Origin: Pseudomonadota bacterium
Lineage (GTDB): Bacteria; Pseudomonadota; Alphaproteobacteria; Rhizobiales; Hyphomicrobiaceae
NCBI GenBank assembly: GCA_018242215.1
Contig: JAFECG010000005.1
Coordinates: 1 to 64,000 of the forward strand
Length of the DNA stretch: 64,000 bases
Direction of reading: 5' to 3'
Shown here: positions 45,356-54,345 of the stretch, in pieces
How the letters are laid out: every line of letters starts with the position of its first letter
Numbering within the stretch: the first letter of the stretch is position 1
Notes under the pieces: model-generated
What the model was told of the DNA's origin: nothing
Seen by the model: only the letters and a program-made list of their open reading frames with translations
Database searches by the model: none
Made by a program: the position numbers and the translations under genes

Positions 45356-45892
45356 ATGTCCCGACCCGTCTCACGTCGCAGCCTCGCCGCCGTTTTGTCT
45401 CTCGCCTTTGCCGCAAGCGTTGCTGTCCCGGCGATGGCCGAAAGCCCGGCTCCACAATCGTCCAGCAGCGACAATGGCAGCGTCTGGTGGAACGAGCTCG
45501 TCAGCGCCAACCCGGACAGAGCGCGCGACTTCTATGCGAACGTCGTGGGCTGGACGCCGAAGATCGTATCGGCTGATGACAATTCGCGTCCGCCCGCACC
45601 GGGCGAATCCGCTTACACGCTTTTCATGGCGAACGGCGCCGAGCAAGCCGGCCTTTCCAAGTATGAGGGCAAGCAACCCACCGATCCGAAGCCGGGCTGG
45701 CTGACGTACATTCAAGTCCCGAACGTCGACGACGCCGTGGTCCAGGCATTGAAGATGGGAGGCAAGGTGCTGAAGGCTCCGGCCGATGTCGATAACGTCG
45801 GCAGGCTCGCGATCATCCAGGATCCGGACGGCAATTCCCTCGGCCTTTATATGCCCGAGCCGCAGGAGCAGGCTCAAGCCGCGGCCCACTAA
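45356..45892 (+). CDS. Secreted VOC/glyoxalase-fold protein
   Basis: 178 aa from the ATG at 45356, with AGGAG 8 nt upstream; the longer open frame overlaps the previous gene. The signal peptide has twin-Arg-like SRR followed by a hydrophobic stretch ending AMA. One VOC module pair follows: SVWWNELVSANPDRARDFYANVVGWT, then WLTYIQVPNVDDAVVQALKMGG and AIIQDPDGNSLGLYMPE. Most VOC enzymes are cytosolic, so export is unusual. Substrate unknown. Expression probably depends on sigma-54, and a strong terminator follows. Confidence 0.85.
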   Translation: MSRPVSRRSLAAVLSLAFAASVAVPAMAESPAPQSSSSDNGSVWWNELVSANPDRARDFYANVVGWTPKIVSADDNSRPPAPGESAYTLFMANGAEQAGLSKYEGKQPTDPKPGWLTYIQVPNVDDAVVQALKMGGKVLKAPADVDNVGRLAIIQDPDGNSLGLYMPEPQEQAQAAAH

Positions 45893-45926
45893 CGGCTATT
45901 CACGCGGGCACTGCCACATGAGAGAA

Positions 45927-45961
45927 ACGCGAGGCGCGCTGCCAGGCGCCTCGCGTTTTTC
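45927..45961 (+). terminator. Rho-independent terminator after the VOC gene
   Basis: Perfect 11-bp stem ACGCGAGGCGC / GCGCCTCGCGT with an 8-nt loop, followed by TTTTT. It ends just before the convergent gene at 45963 and lies 35 bp past the VOC stop. Confidence 0.9.
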
Positions 45962-45962
45962 G

Positions 45963-47114
45963 TCATCGTGAAGCTGTGGACGCGATGGCCGGGCGGACGC
46001 CGAGAATGTCCGCAACGTGTGCCGCGATGGCAAGCGCGGACGTGAGGCCAGGGCTTTCGATGCCGTAGAGCGCAACGAAACCTGGGACACCATGCTGCTC
46101 TTCCCCGTGAATGGCAAAATCGGCGGCGGGGGTTCCTTGCGGGTAGATCTTCGGCCGGATGCCTGTGTAAGCGGGCGCCAGCGCCGCTTCGGGAAGCGCG
46201 GGCCAATAGCGCTTGATCTCTTTCGCGAAGACCTCGCGACGCGCATCGGCATCGATGAAACCGTAATCGAGGTCGCACTGCCAAAGAATATCCGGACCGA
46301 AACGCGCGGCACCCGACATATCAAGCGTCAGATGCACGCCCAGCGCGTCAGGTGATGGCATCGGATAGATCAGGTGCTTGAACGGAGCCTTCGCCGACAA
46401 TGAAAAATAATGGCCCTTGGCCGGATACAGCGTCGGCACGACATAATCGCGCCTATTGCCCGTCACCATCCGTCCGATGCCGGACGCACCGAGACCCGCG
46501 GCATTGACGAGACGGCGGCAGGTGAGGTTCGACACTTGGTCGCCGGATGAAACGGAGAGTTGGAATTCGCCGCCCGGAGCCTGCTCGATCCCGACGACCC
46601 CGGAATTGAAGGCGACCTCACCGCCGCTTTCGAGCAGGATCGTTTCCAGCGCCGCCATGAAGGCGTGGCCGTCGATGATGCCGGTCGATGGCGACAACGT
46701 CGCGGCGACGCATTGAACGTCCGGCTCAAGAGCGCGCACCTCGTCGCGGCCAAGACGGCGGAGATCGGTGACGCCATTCTGCGCCGCCCTCGCCTCGATG
46801 GCAGCGAGTTGTGGAATCTCGGCTTCGCTGGTGGCGACGAGAAGCTTGCCGCAGCGATTGACCGGGACGTGGTACTGCGCGGCGAAGGCGTAGAGGCGCT
46901 CGCGGCCCGAGACACAGTGCTTCGCGCGCAGCGACCCTTGCGGATAGTAGATCCCGGCGTGGATGACCTCGGAATTCCGCGACGAGGTTTCGGCCCCGAA
47001 CGTGCGGTGGCGCTCGATGACGAGGACCTCCTGGCCGTCCTGGGCAAGTTCCGCAGCAATGGCGAGCCCGATGACACCAGCCCCGATGACCACCGTTTCG
47101 ATATCGACCGACAT
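45963..47114 (-). CDS. FAD-dependent oxidoreductase, L-2-hydroxyglutarate oxidase-like
   Basis: 383 aa DAO-family flavoprotein. The FAD-binding GAGVIGLAIAAELAQDGQEVLVIER lies at the N terminus (Gly11/13/16), with RNSEVIHAGIYYPQGSLRAKHCVSGRERLY and a C-terminal GTPAADFAIHGEEQHGVPGFVALYGIESPGLTSALAIA. These match L-2-hydroxyglutarate dehydrogenase/oxidase (LhgO/YgaF-like), which oxidises L-2-hydroxyglutarate to 2-oxoglutarate. Other hydroxyacid or glycerol-3-phosphate-like substrates are possible. It converges on the VOC gene, and its stop lies at the edge of the terminator there. Confidence 0.85.
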   Translation of the reverse strand: MSVDIETVVIGAGVIGLAIAAELAQDGQEVLVIERHRTFGAETSSRNSEVIHAGIYYPQGSLRAKHCVSGRERLYAFAAQYHVPVNRCGKLLVATSEAEIPQLAAIEARAAQNGVTDLRRLGRDEVRALEPDVQCVAATLSPSTGIIDGHAFMAALETILLESGGEVAFNSGVVGIEQAPGGEFQLSVSSGDQVSNLTCRRLVNAAGLGASGIGRMVTGNRRDYVVPTLYPAKGHYFSLSAKAPFKHLIYPMPSPDALGVHLTLDMSGAARFGPDILWQCDLDYGFIDADARREVFAKEIKRYWPALPEAALAPAYTGIRPKIYPQGTPAADFAIHGEEQHGVPGFVALYGIESPGLTSALAIAAHVADILGVRPAIASTASR

Positions 47115-47329
47115 GCCCTGAAACGGCGCTCCGTTCTCTCTTCGTTACCAATCGTGGCGCGCTTCGCACCGGAATACAAATGGCTTTCGCAACCAGGGTG
47201 AAGTGTTGCCTTCACGGATCGGGCGGGCATGACCGCGCCGCGTGGGGACTGGCCATCGCGGCCGCCGCGCCGTAATGACTAAGCGGGCGCAGTCTCCGGC
47301 GATCCGACCAACGACAGGAATGGCGGCAG

Positions 47330-48196
47330 ATGGTTCGATTTGTCATCCGCATGCTGCAACGGGCGGCGATCGCGGCCCTCGGCGCCTTCAGCATCTGGCT
47401 GATCGTCTACGTCTTCCGGCTCGTCGATCGCAGGGTCGATTTCATCTTCGCCCTCGCGGCGGCTTACGCCATCGGCGCGTATGTGATCCTGCCGCGTGCC
47501 GTCCTCATGGGCCTCAAGATCTTGCAGCACCAGCACGTGCCGAGTTTCACCATCACGGGCGACGGTTTGCCAGGCGATCCGGTCAACCTGGCGCTGGCCG
47601 GAAATCTGAGCCAACTCCGCGCCGCCTTTACCGACGCCGGTTGGGTCGAAGCCGATCCGTTGAACCTCCGGACGTCGTGGCGCATGGCGCGGTGCTTCGT
47701 TCTGAACCGGCCCTACCCGACCGCGCCGTTCAGCACGCTTTACCTCTTCGGCCGCGGCCAGGATATCGGTTTCCAGAAAGCGATCGACGACAGCCCACGC
47801 AAACGCCATCACGTCCGCTTCTGGGCTCAGAGCATCGCTTACGCACAAAAGGATGCGGGCTCGATCGAGTTCTGGCTCAATACCGATCGTCCTGATGACC
47901 GGGAACGCGTGCTGTGGGTCGGTGCCGGGACGCGGGACACGGGCTTCTCGCTTACGCGCCTCACGTTCCAGATCACGCACGCGACCGATCCCGACACCAT
48001 CGCCGAGCGGAACTTCATCGTCGATGAACTCAAACGATGCGGCGTCATTCGCGGCGCGACTTTGTACAATCCCGGCGATCAACTGCTGACCGACCACGTC
48101 AATCACTACGTCACAGACGGCGAGATCGCGATCGCCGAGATCCAAATCCCGGCCGCCCAGAGCGCGGCTATTGCGTCAGGCAGAAACCTGGGATGA
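47330..48196 (+). CDS. LssY_C-domain membrane protein
   Basis: 288 aa. Two N-terminal TM helices (about 8-28 and 38-58) precede a soluble LssY C-terminal-type domain: DPVNLALAGNLSQLRAAFTDAGWVEADPL, YLFGRGQDIGFQKAIDDSPRKRHHVRFW, WVGAGTRDTGFSLTRLTFQITHATDPD and DHVNHYVTDGEIAI. The domain is common in membrane phosphatase-associated proteins; its role is unknown. Its last 29 bp overlap the end of the convergent SafE-type gene. Confidence 0.8.
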   Translation: MVRFVIRMLQRAAIAALGAFSIWLIVYVFRLVDRRVDFIFALAAAYAIGAYVILPRAVLMGLKILQHQHVPSFTITGDGLPGDPVNLALAGNLSQLRAAFTDAGWVEADPLNLRTSWRMARCFVLNRPYPTAPFSTLYLFGRGQDIGFQKAIDDSPRKRHHVRFWAQSIAYAQKDAGSIEFWLNTDRPDDRERVLWVGAGTRDTGFSLTRLTFQITHATDPDTIAERNFIVDELKRCGVIRGATLYNPGDQLLTDHVNHYVTDGEIAIAEIQIPAAQSAAIASGRNLG

Positions 48197-48860
48197 TGTG
48201 GCCTGTCATATAGACGCTTGCGAAGCCGGTGAACGCAATCAGGGAGCCGGCAACCCAGCGCACCGCGGGCTTGCCGTTGATCGCGCGCAGGAACGTCAGT
48301 CCGGTCGCCGCGGCAACGACCGCCGGAACCGTGCCGAGGCCGAAACCTGCCATGAACTGGAACCCGTTCGCTGTCGAGCCGGTCAGCGATGAGAAGAAGA
48401 CGGCGCCGTAGAGCATGGGGCACGCATTGAGCCCCCAGGCGGCGCCCAACGCCAAAGGTCCGGCCGTTCTCCTTTTCCGAAGCGGCGCGGTGACCCTTTC
48501 GACCGTGCCTGCGACGTAAGACCATCCACGATCGAGAAGAACGAACCGCGGCATCGCACCCGCAATCACCAAGCCCGTCCACATCAGCATGGCGGCTGCG
48601 GCCCATTGCATGACGGCGAAGCTCGTCCCTCCCCTTGCCGCCGCAAACTCGCCGCCGATCGCGCCTGCGATCGCGCCAAGAGTTGCGTAGGTCGCGATGC
48701 GGCCGACCTGCATCAGCGCCAGTTGGCGGTTGCGCTCAGCAGGAGACTCTGCGCCGAGCAGCATCAGGGCTCCGCATGCGATCCCACCGCACATGGCGGC
48801 GCAATGGAGGGCACTCGCGAGCCCGAAGGCCATTCCGCTTGCGATGACCGACAGCGTCAT
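48168..48860 (-). CDS. TauE/SafE-type membrane protein of the cbb3 cluster
   Basis: 230 aa with six TM helices. The family signature is the N-terminal FGLASALHCAAMCGGIACGAL, a His/Cys-rich TM segment also seen in the UreH/CcoX-like group of putative copper or thiol transporters that sit beside cbb3 assembly genes. LGAAWGLNACPMLYGAVFF is the second repeat. It lies 6 bp after ccoS and is probably the last gene of the ccoNOQPGHIS operon. A role in copper supply to CcoN is inferred. Confidence 0.82.
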   Translation of the reverse strand: MTLSVIASGMAFGLASALHCAAMCGGIACGALMLLGAESPAERNRQLALMQVGRIATYATLGAIAGAIGGEFAAARGGTSFAVMQWAAAAMLMWTGLVIAGAMPRFVLLDRGWSYVAGTVERVTAPLRKRRTAGPLALGAAWGLNACPMLYGAVFFSSLTGSTANGFQFMAGFGLGTVPAVVAAATGLTFLRAINGKPAVRWVAGSLIAFTGFASVYMTGHIIPGFCLTQ

Positions 48861-48866
48861 GATGGA

Positions 48867-49037
48867 TCAGCGCCCGTCTTTGTCGGATGTGTGGGAAGGT
48901 TCCTCGTCGTCGATGGCGCGCCAGCTCGCACCTTCGAGATCTTCGAACTGACCGTTCTTGAGCGCCCACAGAAACCCGGCGAGCCCCATGAGCCCGAGCG
49001 CCAACGCCGCGGGAATGAGCCATGCGAGAGAGGTCAT
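48867..49037 (-). CDS. ccoS: cbb3 oxidase maturation protein CcoS
   Basis: 56 aa, a short gene. One TM helix (LIPAALALGLMGLAGFLWAL) precedes the conserved FLWALKNGQFEDLEGASWRA signature; in CcoS the motif reads W-x3-GQF-DL---RIL or similar. CcoS is needed for haem b / copper incorporation into CcoN. Its ATG overlaps the ccoI stop by 4 bp. Confidence 0.92.
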   Translation of the reverse strand: MTSLAWLIPAALALGLMGLAGFLWALKNGQFEDLEGASWRAIDDEEPSHTSDKDGR

Positions 49038-51259
49038 GTGCGCCTCCGAACCGGGCTTAAGCGAAGCGATTTCGTCCTGAGACGGATCGCGTTCGCAGTC
49101 ACGACAATCGATGATGTCGACATCGCCACCGCCGCAATGAGAGGCGTGACATATCCGAACATCGCAAGTGGAACGAATACCGCATTGTAGCCGATGGCAA
49201 TGGCAAAATTCTGCAGGGCCATGCGATGAGCCGCCTGCGCCACCTTCAAGGTTTCGACGACGGCACCAAGGCGATCGCCTTGAAAGACCACATCGGCGGC
49301 GGCCTGGCTGATGTCGGCGGCCGACGCGGGCGAGATCGATGCATGTCCGGCAGCGAGGGCGGGCGCGTCGTTCAATCCGTCGCCGACCATCAATGGCCTT
49401 GCGCCACCGGCATGGAGGTCGCCGATCCGCTGAAGCTTCTCGGCAGGCCGGAGCGCCGCTCGCCAGCGCGCGATGCCTGTCGCGGCGGCCGCGCGCGCCA
49501 CGGGATCGGGCCGGTCTCCCGACAGCAGCTCGACGCCGAAGTCGGCGCGGGTCAGAGCTTCGACCGTTTCGCGCGCATCGGGGCGAATGCGATCGGCAAA
49601 GCGGAATCCGGTCAGCGTGCCGTCTGCCGACTTGTACCACAGCGACGCGTCCGTCTGCCGTTCTGCTCCGACCCACTCGGAAGACCCGAGCCGCTCTTCC
49701 TTTGCGTCGTGACAATAAAGAAGGCCCGAACCCGGCACTTCGCGGACGCCATCGAAAGCGTCGACGGCCAGACCCCTCTTCCGCGCGGCTCGGACAACCG
49801 CCTGCGCATAAGGGTGACGGCTCGCGGCCGCCAGCGACGCGACGTGCGCGAGGAGCTTGGCATCGATCGGCGGATCGTCGATCAGGTCGATGCGGTCGAG
49901 CGTCAGCGTCCCGGTCTTGTCGAAAACGACGTTGTCGATTTCTCCGATCCGTTCCAGGGCATCGGCCGACTTGACGATGATGCCGCGATCGAACAGCCGG
50001 CTCATCGCAGCAACCTGGACAGCCGGCACCGCGAGTGCCAGCGCGCAGGGACACGTGATGATCAAAACCGCGATCGCGTGTGTCAGCGACAGTTCCCAGC
50101 CGCTTCCCGCCAGCATCCAGCCGATGAACGTCAGCAATCCCGCGACATGCACCGCCGGCGCGTAGATTTGCGCCGCCCGGTCGGCCAAGCGAACGTAGCC
50201 GCCCCGGCTCTGCTCGGCGGCCAGCATCAGGCGGCCGATCTCGGCCAACAAGGTATTGTCATCCGCAGAGGTGACATCGATGTGGAGCACGCCGCCGCCA
50301 TTGACGGTGCCGGCGTGGACGTGATCGCCGGTCGTGACGGAACGCGGCACGGTCTCTCCCGTGATCAGGCTCTCGTCGAGCTCACTCGCGCCCGAAACGA
50401 TCATGCCGTCTCCGGGGACGCGCTCTCCCGCGGCGACGACGACGCGCATTCCCGGCCGAAGACTGCGTGCCGATACCGTTCGCACGGTTCCGTCCTCGGC
50501 GATAACGGTCGCGTTCATCGCGCGCAGGCTCAGAAGATTTTCGGCGGCGCCTTTGGCGCGCACGCGTACACCCTCGTCGAGCACCCTGCCAATCAACAGG
50601 AAGAAAACGAGCGTGATCGCGGCATCGAAATAGACCTGCCCCGAACCCTCGATCGTCTGGAACAGGCTCATCGCCGTCGCGAGGAGAATACCGAGAGAGA
50701 TCGGCACGTCCATGTTGAGACGGCGCGCCCGGAGCGCAGAGAACGCCGAGCGGAAGAACGGCTGTCCCGCATAGGCGATTGCCGGTAGCGCGATCAGAGC
50801 CGATACCCAATGGAAGAGATCTCGGACGGACGGATCCATGTCGGACACTTCGCCCGACCACACCGAGACCGAGAGCAGCATAATGTTGGCAGCCGCGAAG
50901 CCCGCAACGCCAAGCCTCGGAACGAGATCGCTCGTGCGGCCATGCGCAGCCGCCGTCTCCGCACCTTCGACGAGCTCGGCGGCCGTGTAGCCAACCGTCT
51001 TCAAAGCCGTGACAAGTTTGACAGCGTCGACCGCATCGCCATCGACGCTAGGATCGAATGTCACGGTAACTCTATGAGATGAAAGATTGGCGCGCGCCGC
51101 CGCGACGCCCTTCACGCTCCTCAGCGCATTTTCGACGGTCCGGATGCAATTTCCGCAAACGATATCAGGGACCGAAAGCGTCACGGTTTCGACGCTCCCA
51201 GGATCGGTTCTGGCTGCCCCCCTATCCAGCTTCGTGGAAGCGTTCAGGGATGCTTCCAT
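49034..51259 (-). CDS. ccoI: Copper-translocating P1B-type ATPase CcoI
   Basis: 741 aa. An N-terminal heavy-metal-associated domain (DIVCGNCIRTV, CxxC) is followed by TM helices, the GETVPRSV actuator motif, the ion-channel motif TCPCALAL, the phosphorylation site FDKTGTLT, SRHPYAQA and the hinge MVGDGLNDAPAL. In the cbb3 cluster this P-type ATPase is CcoI (FixI), which exports copper into the periplasm for oxidase assembly. It overlaps ccoH by 16 bp and ccoS by 4 bp. Confidence 0.95.
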   Translation of the reverse strand: MEASLNASTKLDRGAARTDPGSVETVTLSVPDIVCGNCIRTVENALRSVKGVAAARANLSSHRVTVTFDPSVDGDAVDAVKLVTALKTVGYTAAELVEGAETAAAHGRTSDLVPRLGVAGFAAANIMLLSVSVWSGEVSDMDPSVRDLFHWVSALIALPAIAYAGQPFFRSAFSALRARRLNMDVPISLGILLATAMSLFQTIEGSGQVYFDAAITLVFFLLIGRVLDEGVRVRAKGAAENLLSLRAMNATVIAEDGTVRTVSARSLRPGMRVVVAAGERVPGDGMIVSGASELDESLITGETVPRSVTTGDHVHAGTVNGGGVLHIDVTSADDNTLLAEIGRLMLAAEQSRGGYVRLADRAAQIYAPAVHVAGLLTFIGWMLAGSGWELSLTHAIAVLIITCPCALALAVPAVQVAAMSRLFDRGIIVKSADALERIGEIDNVVFDKTGTLTLDRIDLIDDPPIDAKLLAHVASLAAASRHPYAQAVVRAARKRGLAVDAFDGVREVPGSGLLYCHDAKEERLGSSEWVGAERQTDASLWYKSADGTLTGFRFADRIRPDARETVEALTRADFGVELLSGDRPDPVARAAAATGIARWRAALRPAEKLQRIGDLHAGGARPLMVGDGLNDAPALAAGHASISPASAADISQAAADVVFQGDRLGAVVETLKVAQAAHRMALQNFAIAIGYNAVFVPLAMFGYVTPLIAAVAMSTSSIVVTANAIRLRTKSLRLSPVRRRT

Positions 51260-51747
51260 AGGCTCCCCTTCGACCGATAAATGATATCACGATCGCGACC
51301 TTTGCCCCGGCTGGCGGCCCAGGAAACTTCCCATTCGCCCTCCGCCAAATTCGGAATCGCAGCGGTATATGATCCGTTGCCGATGGCCGTAAATGCAAAA
51401 TCATGATCGTCGACATCCGTTGCGAGACGGCCGACCGCACCCGTGACCTGCAGACTGTCGACGCCGTGGCCGTCACGATCCTTCAGCGTGACGACGAAAG
51501 TGCCGGTCGCGTCGTCGAATTTTGTCGCGACCGTCCAGCCGAGCCTGTCCTGAAGGCGCTGCTCGGCAATGCGCTGGTTGTAGTCCAAGCCCGATCGGTA
51601 GGCGTCCGGCGTCTCGCCGGAGAATGTCGACAGAGCCTTGTAGACCATCAGGCTATTGACAGCCATCACGACCATGAAGAAGGCAACCATACTGAGAAGG
51701 ACATGCCAGCCGTTCAATCCGCTGCGGATGTTCATCGCCTGCTTCAT
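51244..51747 (-). CDS. ccoH: cbb3 oxidase assembly protein CcoH (FixH)
   Basis: 167 aa. A single N-terminal TM helix (HVLLSMVAFFMVVMAVNSLMVY) is followed by YNQRIAEQRLQDRLGWT, typical of FixH, and a periplasmic Ig-like domain (EGEWEVSWAASR). It assists CcoN assembly together with CcoI. ATGA overlap with ccoG upstream. Confidence 0.92.
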   Translation of the reverse strand: MKQAMNIRSGLNGWHVLLSMVAFFMVVMAVNSLMVYKALSTFSGETPDAYRSGLDYNQRIAEQRLQDRLGWTVATKFDDATGTFVVTLKDRDGHGVDSLQVTGAVGRLATDVDDHDFAFTAIGNGSYTAAIPNLAEGEWEVSWAASRGKGRDRDIIYRSKGSLWKHP

Positions 51748-53222
51748 TGTGCTGGCCCGCTGAAGATGGTTTTACGCGCCGCCGCTTCGCCGGTTTTCGC
51801 ATCCGTGACCGAGATCGTCAGCGGGGTGGCGTCGCCACGCAATCCCTTCCGCGCCGGACCATCGACCGATACGAAGAGCTTCACAGGGCGCACTTCGGCG
51901 GCAGCGACGCCGATGAGCGGGTCTGATCCGTCGAATTCCACGAACTGGACACGCGCGCCGGGAACGCCGGAAACGCCAATCCGGAACTGCCGCGCCGTCT
52001 GCAGCTTGTTGATGATCTTGACGGTGTAGCCGTTGCGGAGGCCGCCATCGCTCAGCACGACGAATAGTGGATTGCGATCGGGCAGCACGCTCATCTGAAG
52101 ATCGGCGCGATTGAGCAGCGACCACGTCATCAGGCCGCCGATCGCGGCAATGAGGACGCTGTAAAGGATCGTGCGCGGCCGGATGATGCGCCAGCCCTCT
52201 CGTGGCCCTTTGGTCGCGCTTTCGAGGTTACGGACCGTCGTGTAGGCGATCAACTCGCGCGGACGGCCGATACGGTCCATGATCTCGTCGCAGGCGTCTA
52301 TGCAGAGCGCGCACTGAATGCACGCGAGCTGGGCTCCGTCGCGAATATCGATTCCCATCGGGCAGACGGCGACGCAGGCCTTGCAGTCGATGCAATCGCC
52401 CCGGCCTTCCCAGCTCTGGTCGCGTTTGTGCGCGCCGCGCGGCTCGCCCCGAATGTCGCGATACGAAATGAAGAGCGAGTCCTTGTCCAGCATCGCGCCT
52501 TGAATGCGCGGCCAAGGACACATGTAAATGCAGACTTGCTCGCGCGCGAGGCCGCCGAGCAGATACGTCGTCATCGTGAAGATACCGAGAAACGCATAGG
52601 CGACATAGGGGGCCGTTCCGGTTGCGAGTTCACCAGCAAGGGTCGGAGCATCGCGGAAATAGAAAATCAGCGCGCCGCCGGTCAGGACAGAGATCAACAG
52701 CCACGAGACGTGCGTCGCGGCCTTCTTCCAGATCTTCTCGATCGACCAGCGCTGTTGATCGAGCCGCAAACGCGCATTGCGGTCGCCCTGCCAGAAACGC
52801 TCGACTGCGATCATAAGATCGGTCCAAACCGTCTGCGGACAGGCGTAACCACACCACATGCGCCCGGCGACGGCCGTCACGAGGAACAACGCGAGCGCTG
52901 AGACGACGAGGGCGCCCGTGACGTAGTAAAATTCCTGCGCCCAAATCTGAAGCGGTCCGAACAGCAGACGCTGATTGGCGAAATCAAGCAGGAAGGCCTG
53001 GTCGGGCAGGCCCGGTCCGCGATCCCAGCGCAGCCAGGGCAGGATGTAATAGATGCCGAGCGTGACGACGAGCACGGCCCACTTGATGTCGCGGAACGTG
53101 CCGTGTGCTTCTTTCGGGTAGATTTTCTGGCGCGACGCGTAGGCGGACGGCTCCTTGCCGGCGCCCGGTTTGGTTGGAGCCGCATCGGTGATGAACTTGT
53201 TATGCCCACCCATGACCGTCAT
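51744..53222 (-). CDS. ccoG: Cytochrome c oxidase accessory protein CcoG (FixG/RdxA)
   Basis: 492 aa. Several N-terminal TM helices (WRMWCGYACPQTVWTDLM is a hallmark of the family), followed by two 4Fe-4S clusters in CIDCKACVAVCP and CIQCALCIDAC (about residues 275-315). A further TM near residue 345 and a C-terminal periplasmic Ig-like domain complete it. CcoG is a copper reductase-like factor supporting cbb3 biogenesis. Overlaps ccoP by 4 bp. An alternative start is the ATG at codon 4 (MGGHNKF). Confidence 0.95.
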   Translation of the reverse strand: MTVMGGHNKFITDAAPTKPGAGKEPSAYASRQKIYPKEAHGTFRDIKWAVLVVTLGIYYILPWLRWDRGPGLPDQAFLLDFANQRLLFGPLQIWAQEFYYVTGALVVSALALFLVTAVAGRMWCGYACPQTVWTDLMIAVERFWQGDRNARLRLDQQRWSIEKIWKKAATHVSWLLISVLTGGALIFYFRDAPTLAGELATGTAPYVAYAFLGIFTMTTYLLGGLAREQVCIYMCPWPRIQGAMLDKDSLFISYRDIRGEPRGAHKRDQSWEGRGDCIDCKACVAVCPMGIDIRDGAQLACIQCALCIDACDEIMDRIGRPRELIAYTTVRNLESATKGPREGWRIIRPRTILYSVLIAAIGGLMTWSLLNRADLQMSVLPDRNPLFVVLSDGGLRNGYTVKIINKLQTARQFRIGVSGVPGARVQFVEFDGSDPLIGVAAAEVRPVKLFVSVDGPARKGLRGDATPLTISVTDAKTGEAAARKTIFSGPAQ

Positions 53223-54172
53223 TTAGGCGCCTCGGACTTTTCGTCGTGATGTTCTTTCTCTTCAGGCTTGCCGTCTTCGACTTTGCTCGGCTCCGGCTTG
53301 CCACCGCCGAGCGAGTGGACGTAGACGGCGACCATCTTGATCGAAACAGGATCGAGACGACCGATCCAGGCCGGCATGACGCCGCCGCGGCCCGTTTCGA
53401 TGCTGTGCATCACGGCTTGCTGGCTGTTTCCATAAAGCCAGATGGCGTCGGTCAAGTTCGGTGCGCCGATATCGGTGTTGCCCTTGGCGTCATCGCCGTG
53501 GCACGCCGCGCAGTTGTCCGCGAAAATCTGCTTGCCGCGAGCCGCGGCCGCCGCATCGACGTCAAGGTGCGATAGGGATCGGACGTAGTTCGCGACGTCG
53601 TTGATCTGCGCCGGCTCAAGAATTTTATCGAGCCCGAAGCGGGGCATCATGGTGTCGTGGGTATCGGGATTTCCGGCGCGCGCGCCGTATGTGATCGTTT
53701 TCTGAATTTGTTCAAGATCGCCGCCCCACAACCAATCGTCGTCGTTGAGGTTCGGATAGCCGATGGCACCCTGCGCGCCGCGGCCGTGGCATGGCGCGCA
53801 ATTGTCGCCGAAGACGGCTGCGCCGCCGTCGCGGGCGAATTCGAACAGCTCGGGATTTTTCTTGATGTCGGCGATCGGGGTCGCTGCGATCTCGGCGCGA
53901 TATTTTTCCTGCGCGGCATTCGCGGCGGCGACATCCTTCGCCACTTCCGCGCGCTGGCTGTAGCCCAGAACGCCTTTGGTGTAGCCCGTCATCAACGGCC
54001 ACGCGGGATAGATGATCCAATATGCGAATGCCCACACGATGCACGCATAAAACGTATAGAGCCACCACCTCGGGAGCGGCTTGTTGAGCTCCATGATGTC
54101 GCCGTCCCAGACGTGTCCCGTCGTCTCGGCGCCCGTCGTTTCGTCGATGTGCTTCTCACCCATGGGCCTCAC
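53219..54172 (-). CDS. ccoP: cbb3 oxidase dihaem cytochrome c subunit III
   Basis: 317 aa from a GTG that overlaps the ccoQ stop (GTGA); the ATG three codons later (54163) is an equally good start. An N-terminal TM pair region (WWLYTFYACIVWAFAYWIIYPAWP) is followed by two cytochrome c domains with CAPCH at 125-129 and CAACH at 221-225. The C-terminal Lys/Glu-rich tail is typical. It passes electrons from periplasmic cytochrome c to CcoO. ccoQ lies directly upstream. Confidence 0.96.
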   Translation of the reverse strand: MRPMGEKHIDETTGAETTGHVWDGDIMELNKPLPRWWLYTFYACIVWAFAYWIIYPAWPLMTGYTKGVLGYSQRAEVAKDVAAANAAQEKYRAEIAATPIADIKKNPELFEFARDGGAAVFGDNCAPCHGRGAQGAIGYPNLNDDDWLWGGDLEQIQKTITYGARAGNPDTHDTMMPRFGLDKILEPAQINDVANYVRSLSHLDVDAAAAARGKQIFADNCAACHGDDAKGNTDIGAPNLTDAIWLYGNSQQAVMHSIETGRGGVMPAWIGRLDPVSIKMVAVYVHSLGGGKPEPSKVEDGKPEEKEHHDEKSEAPK

Positions 54173-54336
54173 CGCTTCTCGGTATCGTCGTTCAGATCGA
54201 TCGCGGCCTTCGCCACGTGGTCGAACGTCTTTTTATTGGAAGACCGAAAGGCATAAATACATGCTCCGATCGTCAGGCCCATGAAGATCGCCATCGAGAC
54301 CAGCTGCGTAACGACTTGGATTTGTTCGTAGGTCAT
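54169..54336 (-). CDS. ccoQ: cbb3 oxidase small subunit CcoQ
   Basis: 55 aa, too short for most gene finders. Translation from the ATG at 54336 begins MTYEQIQVVTQLVSM, with one TM helix (MAIFMGLTIGACIYAF) and a charged tail ending DDTEKR. Position between ccoO and ccoP, the FxxxxxK-like tail and the single helix identify it. Its TGA overlaps the ccoP GTG. 9 bp separate it from ccoO. Confidence 0.93.
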   Translation of the reverse strand: MTYEQIQVVTQLVSMAIFMGLTIGACIYAFRSSNKKTFDHVAKAAIDLNDDTEKR

Positions 54337-54345
54337 CGTCGCACC

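Noticed and set aside
48867..50054. 395-codon minus-strand frame inside ccoI
   Set aside because: Only its last 56 codons (ccoS) are real; the rest is an out-of-frame reading of ccoI.
49226..50788. 520-codon plus-strand frame antisense to ccoI
   Set aside because: Low-complexity Arg-rich translation typical of the antisense of a GC-rich gene; ccoI is unmistakable on the other strand.
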